Origin: Posidonia oceanica
Taxonomy: Eukaryota > Streptophyta > Magnoliopsida > Alismatales > Posidoniaceae
Assembly: GCA_037176725.1 (NCBI GenBank)
Contig: JAZBRS010000049.1
Coordinates: forward strand, 13,720,001 to 13,784,000
Direction: 5' to 3'
DNA length: 64,000 bases
Of this stretch, positions 10,248 to 20,700 are shown one piece after another (the first letter of the stretch is position 1; every line of letters starts with the position of its first letter). The notes under the pieces are model-generated. The model did no database searches. It worked only from the letters and a program-made list of their open reading frames with translations, and had not been told where the DNA came from. Both the position numbers and the translations under genes were made by a program.

Positions 10248-11743
10248 CTAATTGAAGACGTCTGCGTGCACCAGGTCATAGACGATGTCCTTAAAGACCC
10301 AGCAGTCTTCTAAATTGTGCCCACGTCTCCTGTGGTACTGGCAATATTTGCTTCTATCGTAGTTCGCCCCTTCAGGTCTTCGGGGCGGGAGGTCAATTGC
10401 TCGGGCTTCTATCATTTCTGCAAACATGTCCATCAGTGTGACCGGGATAGGAGGATAGCTTGTGCGCTTTGGTCTCTTGGACTGCTATTGTGGAGCTGTA
10501 TGATGGTAGTTGCCCCTGGTGTTGCCATCTTTTCCAGAGCGACTGCCATTCTGCCGATAATCTTGAAGAGGAGAATCTTGTTGCTTCGCAACTTGAAGAA
10601 CGGACTCAGTATCGTCTTCTATCTTTTGAAATTCATGCATATTTTCCTTTACAGAAGCAGCTACCTCGTAGAGTGCAGTTACAGAAGGGCAATAGGCATT
10701 TGCCAACTTCCTTTTCATTGGACCAGTAGCATTTGCAATCAATGTCTGGATAACTTGTCATTCCGGGATGTCCAGGCCTGATTTGGCAGCCATCTCCCAC
10801 CATCTATTTGCAAAGGTGACCCATTCTTCACCTGGCTTCATGGTCTCCCTGCTCAAGTTATGAAAGGTCGGCTTCGACTTGATCTTGTGTTGATATTTGG
10901 TCAAGAAGCACTCCTTGATCTTGTTGAAGCTGCTGAGGTCGTCTTCGGAGAGGGTAAGGAACCAATCCATGGGTTTGCCTTCCAATGAATAGAAGAAAGA
11001 TGGATGATGAACCCTAAGTCATGAAAGTACGGAGCTGACTCCATTTGAAACTGGATGATGTGGGTTTGTGGGTTGGTGGTCCCATCAAACTTAGGTATCT
11101 TTGAATACTTGAAGCCAGGAGGAAGCTGAAATGGTGGGAATTTGCCCATGTCAAAAGTTGGGGGAGCTTGTTTCTGAACCCCTAAGGAATTTAAGACCTT
11201 CCTCATTTCTGCTAAACTGCTGAGCCCACCATGAGTTTGAGAATTTGATATTTGATTGGCATGCGGCTATCGATTGTCACCTTGTATATTCATACCCGGC
11301 TGAAAAGGAACCTGGTAACTCTACTCTGGTTGGTTGGAGAATAATGGATCGACTCCTTTGCCATGTGGCTGCTGCTGTGGCTGCTCAACGAACAAAGGAT
11401 TTGACCTTTCTCGGAATCCTCTTAGTGAGTCGTTTTCCTGCCCCTAGTGTTGGGTATCCCACGGCGCAATTCCGTGTTGTCTTTGGCACAAATTTTCAGG
11501 GACGTGGCCCGCAGCAGACTTTCATAGTCTTTTACTAGGAAGGTGTTGACCTTGATGGAGATCCTCTTGATTTGACGAATCGGGATGATTGTTGTCATTG
11601 TAAAGGAAGCGACACAATACTTGATATTGGGCCGAGTCGGGATCCAGTTCTTTTCCAGTGGTTGGATCGAATAACCTCATGATGGGTTCCCCCTCGGGCA
11701 TGCTATCTGTATCTGAGTAGCTGCTGTTTTCGGATTCAGACAT
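10248..11743 (-). pseudogene. gag: Element C gag (capsid/nucleocapsid), frameshifted
   Basis: Read on the minus strand, a start at 11743 (MSESENSSYSDTD) leads into an acidic N-terminus and then the FKYSKIPKFDGTTNPQTHI capsid entry motif. A retrotransposon gag core follows (MDWFLTLSEDDLSSFNKIKE, FLTKYQHKIK). A single zinc-knuckle-like motif, CQYHRRRGHNLEDC, of the Tat form (Tyr-His in place of the usual second Cys) lies near 10310-10350. The frame changes near 10990 and stops occur near 10755 (TGA for an expected Arg) and 10484. It would package element RNA if intact. Nothing of pol follows the last codon. Confidence 0.8.
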
Positions 11744-11789
11744 TTGGCTCAGCCTTTCTTGTTTCTGCTTAAGTTCTGTTACAGTAAGT

Positions 11790-11848
11790 GTAGGACGCAG
11801 ATACTAGCAGCGTCCAATGTATGACGCAAGAAACGATAGCGTCCAACA
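11790..11848. repeat. Dyad module copy 8, just upstream of gag
   Basis: The order is GTAGGACGC, 11 bases, GCGTCCAAT, GTATGACGC, 11 bases, GCGTCCAAC. It lies about 50 bp upstream of the gag start at 11743 in element sense. Confidence 0.88.
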
Positions 11849-12008
11849 CCCCTGTCTTTTGTTGGTTGGTTTAACCAATGCAATCAGTGCTTGACTATGC
11901 AGAAATGACTACCACAACTCTCTGGAACACCCTCCTTGTATTTTTAGATTCAATCTTGGCAAATGGCAAGCGATTAATGCATCGATTGGCTTTGAAGTAA
12001 AATGACAG

Positions 12009-12070
12009 TGTAGGACACTGACAATGATAGCGTCCAATGTTGGATGGTCTGAATTGCAGCGTCCAACACT
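12009..12070. repeat. Dyad module copy 9 (C leader)
   Basis: The order is GTGTAGGACAC, spacer, GCGTCCAAT, GTTGGATG, spacer, GCGTCCAACAC. Confidence 0.85.
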
Positions 12071-12543
12071 TCAAGTTGTTTGCTGAACTGATCTTGGTAC
12101 TGCCAAATGCTACTTTGAGAGATATTTCTTGATGAACAAAATCCTGTGTTCTTGAGGATCACAGGACCATACAAGGACTTCCTTTTTTTTCTTTTTTTTG
12201 TCTTTTCTTTGTTTTTTTGATCTTTTTTGTTTTTCTTTTCTTTTTGCTTCTTTTTTCCTTTTCCCTTTTCTGATTTTTCTCTCTTCTTTTTTTTTTGCTG
12301 ATTTTTTGACTTTTCTCTCTCTTTTACTAGTAAAGGGAAAATATTACAATGGTTACACTTTGGTAGACAAAAGGAAACAAGACTTACAAAAGCTCTTTAT
12401 AGCCTAATACAAGCTTCTAAGAAAAGAAAAAGACTCAAAAATAAAGTTCAAATAACCTGTTTACAACCCCTGTTCAAACATTCATCCTGTAGCATTCAAT
12501 AATTCTACAAAATAACCAAGCAATAAAAGGAATAAACAGACAA

Positions 12544-12604
12544 TGTGTTGGCCGCACTCTAGGCTACGTCCAACGTAGGACGCAGATAGTTATAGCGTCC
12601 AACA
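12544..12604. repeat. Dyad module copy 10 (C leader)
   Basis: The order is GTGTTGGCCGC, spacer, ACGTCCAAC, GTAGGACGC, 11 bases, GCGTCCAACACC. Confidence 0.88.
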
Positions 12605-13305
12605 CCCTGTAATAGAGAGCTGTACAGAAACACTTTCAAATAGCGATTAAAAGTTTTGATTTTTGGATTTCGCTTTGTTATTAGTGTTTAAACCTGCATG
12701 ACTCTCAAGGTTCCTTACAGCTTGGGTATGGCTTGCCTTCGTGGTTGTCTATGGATCCTCACAAATAAGACAAAATATTTCTCTTCTTTGGTACTGCCCC
12801 TATCTCAACTCCTGAGAATCTTTGGGGAGCCTGAACACACTTAGGTCCCTACCCTGTGGACGTAGAGCCCAGTGTACTCAGAATTGATCGAGTCTCTCGC
12901 GTATACTAACAATCAAGATAAACAAACCACCGAAAGGGGGGAAGGAATATAAATCTAGACTTGGGATTCTAACTTACTTTCACATAGAGCAAGGGAAAGA
13001 AGAGTGTCCCTTGTGAAAGCAAGTGACAACACAAACACCTCTCTTAAGTCCTTTGCAACAGAGGTGCTCGGGGTTTAAGTGGTTATTTTGTGTAATCCAA
13101 GAAGAGAACAATCAAATTAGTTCCCAATCAAGGGCCATACAAGTCACACGGAAAACTCGTTTTTTATTTGGATTTTTGAAAAGCACCCAAGTATTAAGGC
13201 TCTGGTCCCTACGGCAAAGCCGATCACCTCACACCTCGTTCCTTGGGTCAGTTATAAAAAGAAAACAAAGAAAGATATTAAAAACAGAATGAATCCAGTC
13301 CAGAT

Positions 13306-13600
13306 GTGTAAGACGCAACAACTGGTGGCATTTTATGTAAGACGCAATGAGGACTAGTGTCCAACACACAAACAGGAGATATTTTTTTTTTAGAAAACTA
13401 AACAAGAGATTTTTTTTTTTACTCAAACACCCCTTTATTCCCGAGAATTAGAACAAAAGAAAGGGGTGGTTGCATACATTTTTCAACATATAAAAACCTA
13501 ACAGAAGAAATTGCAAGAAAAAACAGAAAACTGGCCAAAGGCATAAGACGCCGGAATAGAATGCGTCCTATGTTGGACGCTACCCAGCACAACTTTTAAC
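13306..13600. repeat. Dyad modules copies 11 and 12 (C leader)
   Basis: Copy 11 (13306-13370) has GTAAGACGC, ATGTAAGACGC and GTGTCCAACAC and is the most decayed. Copy 12 (13540-13600) has ATAAGACGC, GCGTCCTAT, GTTGGACGC and then a lost final half-site. Confidence 0.7.
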
Positions 13601-13814
13601 GCACTGACAGACCAGACTTATTTAAATAAGAGATAGAAGCATGCTTTTTAGTGCATAATTAAAGAACAAATACTAAGAGGGTCGTGGTGCCTCAAAACAC
13701 TACAAGGAATTTCGCCACGACCTCGAAAAAAATCCGCAAAAGTAAAAGAAAGATTGCAAAGGAAAAGAAAGATGAAGAAGAGAACACTCACCTAGCACGG
13801 GGGTACTTTTAGCC

Positions 13815-13832
13815 GTCCCACCGTGATCGCCA
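13815..13832 (-). other. Element C primer binding site (candidate)
   Basis: On the minus strand the LTR end ATATCCACA is followed by GA and then TGGCGATCACGGTGGGAC. This starts with TGG, the complement of a tRNA 3' CCA, at the expected position. I could not match it with confidence to a specific plant tRNA, whereas A and B have a clear tRNA-Arg-type site. Confidence 0.6.
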
Positions 13833-13835
13833 ATC

Positions 13836-15060
13836 TGTGGATATGGGATTTTTGGTTAGGAGAAGCTTGTTGTGTCGCTTCCTCGTTGCCCCTTTTTTAT
13901 ATCCAACTCCGTCACTCCACAGGTGACAGAATTGGTGTGATCGCCACTCTCGGTTCGTTTTCGCTGGCCCTCGAGACGCCTTGGGAGATGTAATATGGTT
14001 GTGGGTTCTGCTACCTTGGGACAACGCCTGCGTTGCCCAAGGGTGCCCGTGCTTGGTGAGTTTCTTCTTTCTCTTCTTTTCCTTGCAAAACAGATTTTAA
14101 AGCTGCAGATTAATAAAGTGTAGTATATAATTCAAAACAAATTGAAAATTAACATAAAATGAAAGGAGGAATACTTACCCGAGGGGTTTTATGCCCCTGG
14201 TTGCAACTAAGTATGACTATGCCTAGCTACAACAATATATGAAATGAAATGCTTTGCTATATTATGAATTTAAACATATGATATGAAAAGAAAAGGAAAC
14301 TAAAGAGAGCCCCCTTTTTATCTATGCACGGAATGCAAGTGGTGTCGATGTGATGTCACTGACGACAGAGGAGGACTCAAGCTCTCTCAAAAATTCATTC
14401 TCCACATAACATCTCCCGAGATTCTGGCTCAAAACACTTTCTACTTGCTCTCAATAATTCTTCTAAAATTGTGTTCCTCTCTCAAGAAAATCCTCAAAAA
14501 TCCCTCCTAGATACGTCCAGGTCCCTGTGGGGGTACCCCTGCTTTTATAGAAGTAGGGGAGGAACAAATAAGGACACAAAGGCTAAGTCAGCAACTTTCC
14601 TGTTTCAGAGGTGATGGACGTTGACCGTTACAGCGTCTAATGTTGGACGCTGGAGTACCCAGCGTCTAACAACCCTCCGAGGCAAAGATGCCAGGATCAA
14701 AGAATATTCCTCAATAAGTGGCTGATTAATGACCATTAAAGCCAATTAAGGCCTTGACTGGTCAAAAGACCCTTAGTGGAGGCAAAGTACGAAATTTGAT
14801 TTCAGCCAAATATGGCAAGTTTGGGGAAACAGAAAACCAGGTTGTTGGACGCCATTGCTCACAGCGTCCAACGTTGGATGCTAGGATATCCAGCGTCCAA
14901 CACACTCAAATGCAAACTTGCCAATTCTGGCCTCTCAATCACAGGGACAAGTGTTAATAAGTTAGATGAGAGTACTTGAGCTGGGCAAAGAGCTTCTAGA
15001 GGTGGCTTAATGCAACAGACTACACTATCATGAAGGGAGTGCCAAAACGGGGTATCTACA
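13836..15060 (-). repeat. Element C 5' LTR, complete (about 1.2 kb)
   Basis: It runs from TGTGGATATGG to GGGGTATCTACA on the plus strand, so it starts TG and ends CA on both strands with near-matching terminal octamers. The part 14307-15060 is repeated at 435-1198. It contains dyad modules at 14632-14670 and 14843-14902. The target-site duplication cannot be tested because the left flank is outside the window. Confidence 0.82.
14632..14902. repeat. Dyad modules copies 13 and 14 (C 5' LTR)
   Basis: The unit at 14843-14902 is the cleanest in the window: GTTGGACGC, 11 bases, GCGTCCAAC, GTTGGATGC, 11 bases, GCGTCCAAC. The unit at 14632-14670 has GCGTCTAAT, GTTGGACGC, then GCGTCTAAC. Both have counterparts in the 3' LTR. 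Confidence 0.9.
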
Positions 15061-16169
15061 GTTACCAGCATGCCTCAGACATCGTCACAGGTAATTGAAT
15101 GTGTGTTTAAATTCCTTGCATGCCTCTGATGCTTTCTAGCTTTATATTTCCGCTTTTTATTGCTTTATCTGCTTTACGAGCTCCACCGTGGGCTCTGTCT
15201 TCCCCAGTGACTGCAGGTCTTTGCCGACGCCCATTCGGCATTCCAGGCCGTCGCCGTCTCTTCGTTGCCTCTCGGTAGCTCCTCCTCCCCTCTGCAGCTC
15301 GCTCTGGCACCTTGCTACAGCAGCAGCATCTCCCCCCTCCCCAGGCTCCACCGGAGTTCTCTGCAAAAGTTGCAGAGACCGGCCGGCTGCTCCGTTGCCT
15401 CCCCTGCGCCGCACGTGCCTCGAGGACGACCGCTGGACCTCCCTCGTGCCTCCAGCCTCGCCCGCAGCAGCAGCAACAGCTTCCAGACCTCGCTCCGTCG
15501 CTAGACACCTCTGCAAAACTTACAGAGGTCACAGCACCGCTCTAGCCACCACACTGCGCCACTCGAGCCTCAGGCATGACTGTAGGACCTCCCTCGTGCC
15601 CTCCAGCACCTCCGCAGCTAACGCAGCACTCCAGAACCACTGCACACTATGCTTCTTCTCCGGCAAGCCTCTGCAACTCCGCTACGCTCCAGAGTAGCCC
15701 CGACTTCCAGATCTTCTCCGCACCTTCGCCAGACCTCCAGGGAGCTGGATCAATGCCGCCCAGCCTCTTCCGCGGCCTCCAGCAGCTGTCCTGACCTCCT
15801 CCTCATCTACTGAAGCCGCCTGAGTCATCCGCACGCCCCAGCCACTGCAGCGCCACCGCAACTACACCGCGAGCTTCACTTGAGCACCGGGAAGCTCGCT
15901 CGCCCGCCGCATTGCTCCGCAGCAGCGCTCCGTAGCTCCTCCGCCTCTGGCTTCACCTGTAGAAGACTAGCTAGGCCAGCAGCACGCTTCGGGCACTGCC
16001 GATCGCCGCCGAAGCCTCCGGCGCACTCGCGCAGACCCGCTCAAGCCCTTTGGGCCCTCAGCCACAGCCGCCGGATCGCTGTCACACATGCGTTCTTCTC
16101 CAGCTATGGTGCTGCAGTGTTGGGCAATACTGTAGCACTGAAGCTAGATATAGTTTTAATTTAATGCTG

Positions 16170-17260
16170 GTTTGATGCATTGAAATGTTTTACTGCAACT
16201 TATTTTATTTGCGTTTGGGTCCTACTATGGTTTCAATTTCATTTAAGTTTCAATTAAAATCATATTGCATTGCAGTCTGTCCTTTTCCTTTATTTTAATT
16301 ACATGCAGGTCCTTCATACATGCGTTTTAATGCATTGAAATGTTTATTTAAAGCATGTATTGCTTTCATGCCCCTGGGAATCTTTGATTTGCATCCAGGT
16401 CTTGTGCCTATTGAGCTTTTCATTTAATTTGCATTAAAACCATATTGCATTGCATTTTTTATTCTGCATTTTGTTTTATTGCATGTGAGTCCACTGTATG
16501 CTTAGCTTTTTCATTTAATCTGCATTTTTACCATATTGTATTGCATTTTAAATCATGTATTATGTTTTATTTGCATATAGGTCCTCTACCTGTTTAAGAT
16601 TGCATTTAATTTGCATGCTTACCATATTGCATTGCATTTTAAATCATGCATTTTATTTTATTTGCATATAGGTCCTCAGCATGTTATCAGATTCATTTAT
16701 ATTACATATTTGCCATATTGCATTGCATTTCTTATCCTGTGTTTTATTTTTATTGCATTTTATTTTTATTGCATTTTAGTCTAGAGCATGCATTCACAGT
16801 GTTTAAAAATCACATTTTACCTTATTACATTGCATTTTTTGCCTTGCATTTTATCATAATTGCACATCAGTCCTGTTTAGTTATAGATTTCATTTAAGGC
16901 ATGATTTAAAACCATATTGCATTGCAGAAAAACCCTAAAAAATACTCTAATTGCATCCAAGTCCTGTCAGTTGTAGATCATGCATTTAATCTGTTATTTC
17001 GTCATATTGCATTGCATAAAAAACCCTAAAAATATTCTAATTGCATCTAAGTCCATCAGATTGAGTATCATGCATTTTATTTCTATTTTAAACCTTATTG
17101 CATTGCATAAAAACCCATAAAAATGCCATAATTGCATATCAGTCCTTTTCACATGCATGCATCAATTAAGTTGCATTTTTAAACCACATTGTATTGTTTT
17201 AAGGTCCAACTGTTTTATGAAATTGCATGTTAGTCCTTGCTTTTGAACTTTTGCATGTAT
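16170..17260. repeat. Degenerate 90-91-bp tandem repeat inside the B LTR
   Basis: The motif CATATTGCATTGCAT or a close variant recurs near 16261, 16441, 16532, 16623, 16713, 16821, 16913, 17003, 17093 and 17184. Most steps are 90-92 bp, one is about 180 and one about 108. Each unit also has a TTGCAT..AGGTCCT element. The A LTR has the same motif at about 91-bp steps (near 19799, 19890, 19982, 20069). Confidence 0.8.
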
Positions 17261-17702
17261 GTATGCTTTCTTGGCATTGCATTTAGGTCCTACATGTTTT
17301 AAAAATTGCATTTAGGTCCTTTTCTTGCATTTTTGCATGCATACCTTGCTGTTAGCCCTGCATTTTGTCCATGCATTGTTGCATTAGCATTCTTGCATGC
17401 ATTCACCCTATTTTGCACACACCTAGGAACATTTTGCTCATAGGCCCCTGTAGTTTCCTCAAATTACACTTAGGTCCGTGCATTGCATTTTTGCATGCAT
17501 AGCATCCCCATATCATCGCACAAGTTCCCATGCATTCATTTGGGCATTGTTAGCCTCCTAACATGTAAGCCACCCAGCATTGCACGCATTTAGGAGTTAA
17601 TTGCACTTAGACCTCTGCCTAGCTCACTTTTGTTGGCCCTTGAGTCTTTTGACTTGCAATCTGAATAACTTTTAATCGGACCATTGGATCTTTGCGATCT
17701 GA

Positions 17703-17707
17703 CTATT
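17703..17707. other. Target-site duplication of element A, left copy
   Basis: CTATT here and CTATC at 42780-42784 flank element A. Four of five bases match. This supports one insertion of A into the B LTR. Confidence 0.65.
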
Positions 17708-20700
17708 TGTAGCGATCCCGATCGGAATCAGGCTCGCTGATTTAGCGGCGATTGGATCCGAGGAAGAGGCTCAACTCGAAAACGCTTAAAATCGAGGTGA
17801 AAAAGGAAAGATAAGACAAATCAGAGTCGCCACCATGTCTATTAACGGGAGACAAGGAAAACCAGGGAAATGCGCGAATTAACGCGCAAAACCGAGCAAG
17901 AAATGCAAAGCAAAGCAATGCAAAGGTAAACAAATGCAAACAAATGCAAATGAGATGACTCTAGCCTAGGATAAGGGCAGTACGGTCATTGCGGGCCAGA
18001 AGACAGGGCAAGGACTCCTGTTACGCGCGGGGAAGGTGTTAGGCACCCCCGACACGCCCGAGAATCGGTCTTTCTAGGCTTACGCTCGCATACGCAGGAA
18101 AATGCAGGATTGAATGCCTATGTGCCTATAAATGCCTAAATGAATGCTCAAGGTGTGCTCTAAGTGGGAAGAAACAAAGCAAGGAAGTAAACGTGCTCTC
18201 TAAGTGCTCAGCTGCGCTGTCTGTGTTCCGAACCAGGCGAAACCTAGCTCGTGAGAACTCCAGACAGTAAGCATCACAGCCCTATATGCAAATGCAGGCG
18301 AAAAAGCAAAACAGCGAGAAAACCATGCAATGCAATCGACATGCAAGGGAAAACGGCGTAAAACATGCAAAACGAGGCGAGAGATGAGCAACGCACGTAA
18401 AACGATGCAAAAGAGTGAAACCGATACGCAAAACGAGCGGAAAACATGGCAACACGCGAAACGAGACAAGAAAACCGAAAGGCACGCAAAACGGTGCAAA
18501 AGCGAGAGCGGGCACGCAAAACGGTGCCAAAACAGCGAAGCAAAAACCTCAGAAAAGCCATGCGAATGCAAGAATGCAGAAAAGATCAGAAGAGGCCAAA
18601 GGGGAGGCAAAACAACGTGTGTGTAAGAACAGACGTCGTTTAGGACCGCTCAGAGTAGGTGTGAAGACCTACGGAGGGGAGAGTGTGCAAACGGAGGGAT
18701 TACCACCTCTTTGCGACTGTTTCCCGCTAAACCGTTCCACGGTGTGTCTCGCACGCTGCCCAAAGCTCGCGATGCGATCGGATCGTGGAAAAGGGGGAAG
18801 AAAGTCACATTAAGTGGCAAATCCAAGGAAAACTCAACACAAAACACACAGGGATACGCGAAACGAGGATTTGGAGATAGAAGTAGAAAGGGGAGGCCCT
18901 ATTCTACATGCTCAAAGAGACAGAAAGCGAAAACAAGGAAAACTGTGCAAATGGCATGCAAATGAATGCAATGCAGGGGTTCAGGAGGACATACTTGGAA
19001 ATCCGGGAGCCTGATTTGAGATCTGTCTGGTCCATGCTGAAGAGCGCTTTGCTGCGGTCGCCTGGGCAGCTCACTTGAGAAGATCCAACGGCCGGATTGG
19101 AAGATATCGCAGCTTCAAGGCAGGAGGGCCAGAACAGGGGAGAAGAACAGATCTAGGTGTTCAGGAGGTCCTAGGGGTGTGCAAAAGGTCCTCCCAAGTG
19201 AAAGGGAGCTAAAAGTGCTTAGTGTGTGCAAAAGGATGCTAAAATGCAAGACTAGGTGGATGCAGAATGCATGCAAAAGCAAGGAAAAGCAAAGAGAAGA
19301 AACTGGGAAAAGCCAGGAGTTCAGAAAGCATTTTGAAAAAGAAAAGGGGCTAAAAATGCAAATTTTCCAGAAAACAGGGGTCCACAGGAAAGGATTTCGA
19401 AAACAGGAGAGGACAGAGGTCTAATTTGCAAAAAAACTAGGCTTAGAAAGCTGTTTTTAAAAAGAGGGTATGCTTTAAAAGAGGTTTTGAAAGCAGAAAG
19501 GGATCAGAAAGCAATTTTAAGAAAACTGGGGTCTAAAATGCAAATTTTCTAGAAAACAGGGTTCTGGGGAGTCTGAGGATACAGGTGGAGGGTCTGCATG
19601 CGATTTGGTAAGCACAGGAGCTAGGATGCAAGTTAGGGGCAAAATGGTCTTTTCACATGATTTTTCAAAAGATGCAAGGACCTATGTGTGATTTTCAAAT
19701 CATGCAGGGGTCAAATATGCAATTTTATATGGAAAACATGCTCTGAAAAACAGGGAACAGGACTGATGTGTGATTTTTGGAAAAAACAGGGTTGAAAATG
19801 CAATACAATAAGCCAAAATACATGCATAACAGCTACTGTCCATTTAAAATGGACCTAAATGCAAAAATGCAAAACCAGGGGGTAAAATATGCAATGCAGT
19901 ATGCAAAAATCAAAAATAGAAGCTAAGTTCCTACAGTGCGTGGACCTATATGCAAAATCAGAAACATGCAGGGGGCCAGAATGCAATGCAGTATGGCAAA
20001 ATATATGCAAATAAATGAACTGATTATGAGCAGGACTTACATGCAAAAATCGAAAGTAGAGGGGCTAAAATGCAAAATATTATAACAGCACAGTACAGTA
20101 ACAGGACTAAAAGGCAAATATAGAAAAGCAAGAATAAAAGTTGCAATTTAGCATGGTATTTAATTAAAAACTAAGCACATTAAATGACAGAAGGACTAAA
20201 ATGCAAAAATTAAAAAACTTAAACCAGATCTGCAATATTTACACCTAAAACTATATTAACAGAGAAATAACTGAATAGTGCTGGCCGGCGGTGGCTGGCA
20301 CTGTAGCAGTGAGCCACCGGCGCTTGCCACCACCGGCACAGGAGGGCTGCGGGCGTCCGGACCGGCGGAGAACGACGTCGGCGATCGTGCAGAGCTCCGG
20401 GGATCGACTGGAGACCGCTCCGCTGGCCGGAGCATCCGGAGATCAGGAGACCGGCGTCGGAGAAGAAGAGAAGACCGGCGAGCTGCAGACGGAGCTGGAA
20501 GGCTCGGAATCCGGTTCTGACCGGCGGAGAAGCTGGAGGAGGAGAGAGAGCGGGGGAGGGCGAGAGGTACCTGCGGTGGCGTCTGGAGAGTGCTCCCGAC
20601 CTCGGCAGGGTCGGAGCCGGCCGGCGGTCCTCGTCCGGTCGCTGCGGTGGATGCTGGCGGCTCACGGTGGTCGGAACGCCTTCAGGACGAAGCTCCGGAG

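Larger units (their letters stand above)
11744..13814 (-). other. Element C 5' leader (untranslated region)
   Basis: About 2 kb separate the PBS from gag. No coding domain was found. It holds four to five dyad modules, a T-rich tract at 12180-12330 (A-rich in element sense) and several AT-rich stretches. Such a long leader is usual for Tat elements and would hold packaging and dimerisation signals. Confidence 0.7.
435..15060 (-). mobile_element. Element C: non-autonomous Tat-lineage Ty3/gypsy element
   Basis: The block 435-1198 is repeated in direct orientation at 14307-15060, giving the LTR pair. On the minus strand the LTR opens TGTAGATACCCCG and closes ATATCCACA, and a PBS-like and a polypurine sequence lie at the expected inner edges. 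The order on the minus strand is 5' LTR, PBS, about 2 kb leader, broken gag, about 2.4 kb without recognisable coding, an antisense spliced gene, a tandem-repeat-rich 3' UTR, and the 3' LTR. No protease, RT, RNase H or integrase was found, so it would need enzymes in trans. An antisense extra gene in this place is known for Retand-type Tat elements. Confidence 0.85.
15061..17707 (+). repeat. Element B 5' LTR, left fragment
   Basis: This fragment and 42780-43981 are one LTR cut by element A. Its order matches the element A LTR read on the minus strand: a GC-rich block (15188-16165), then ATATAGTTTTAATTTAATGC, then a TGCATTGCAT-rich block, then CGGACCATTGGATCTT-type sequence matching the A LTR near 19080. 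The true start of this LTR (expected TGTTGACACC) is not here, so element C has displaced it to the left. The GC-rich block has open frames on both strands with no recognisable protein. Confidence 0.75.

Noticed and set aside
18200..18610. Minus-strand frames rich in Phe, Cys, Leu and Arg in the A LTR (twin at 37551-37961)
   Set aside because: They come from GCAAAACG-type simple repeats read in the other direction; they look like membrane segments only by composition.
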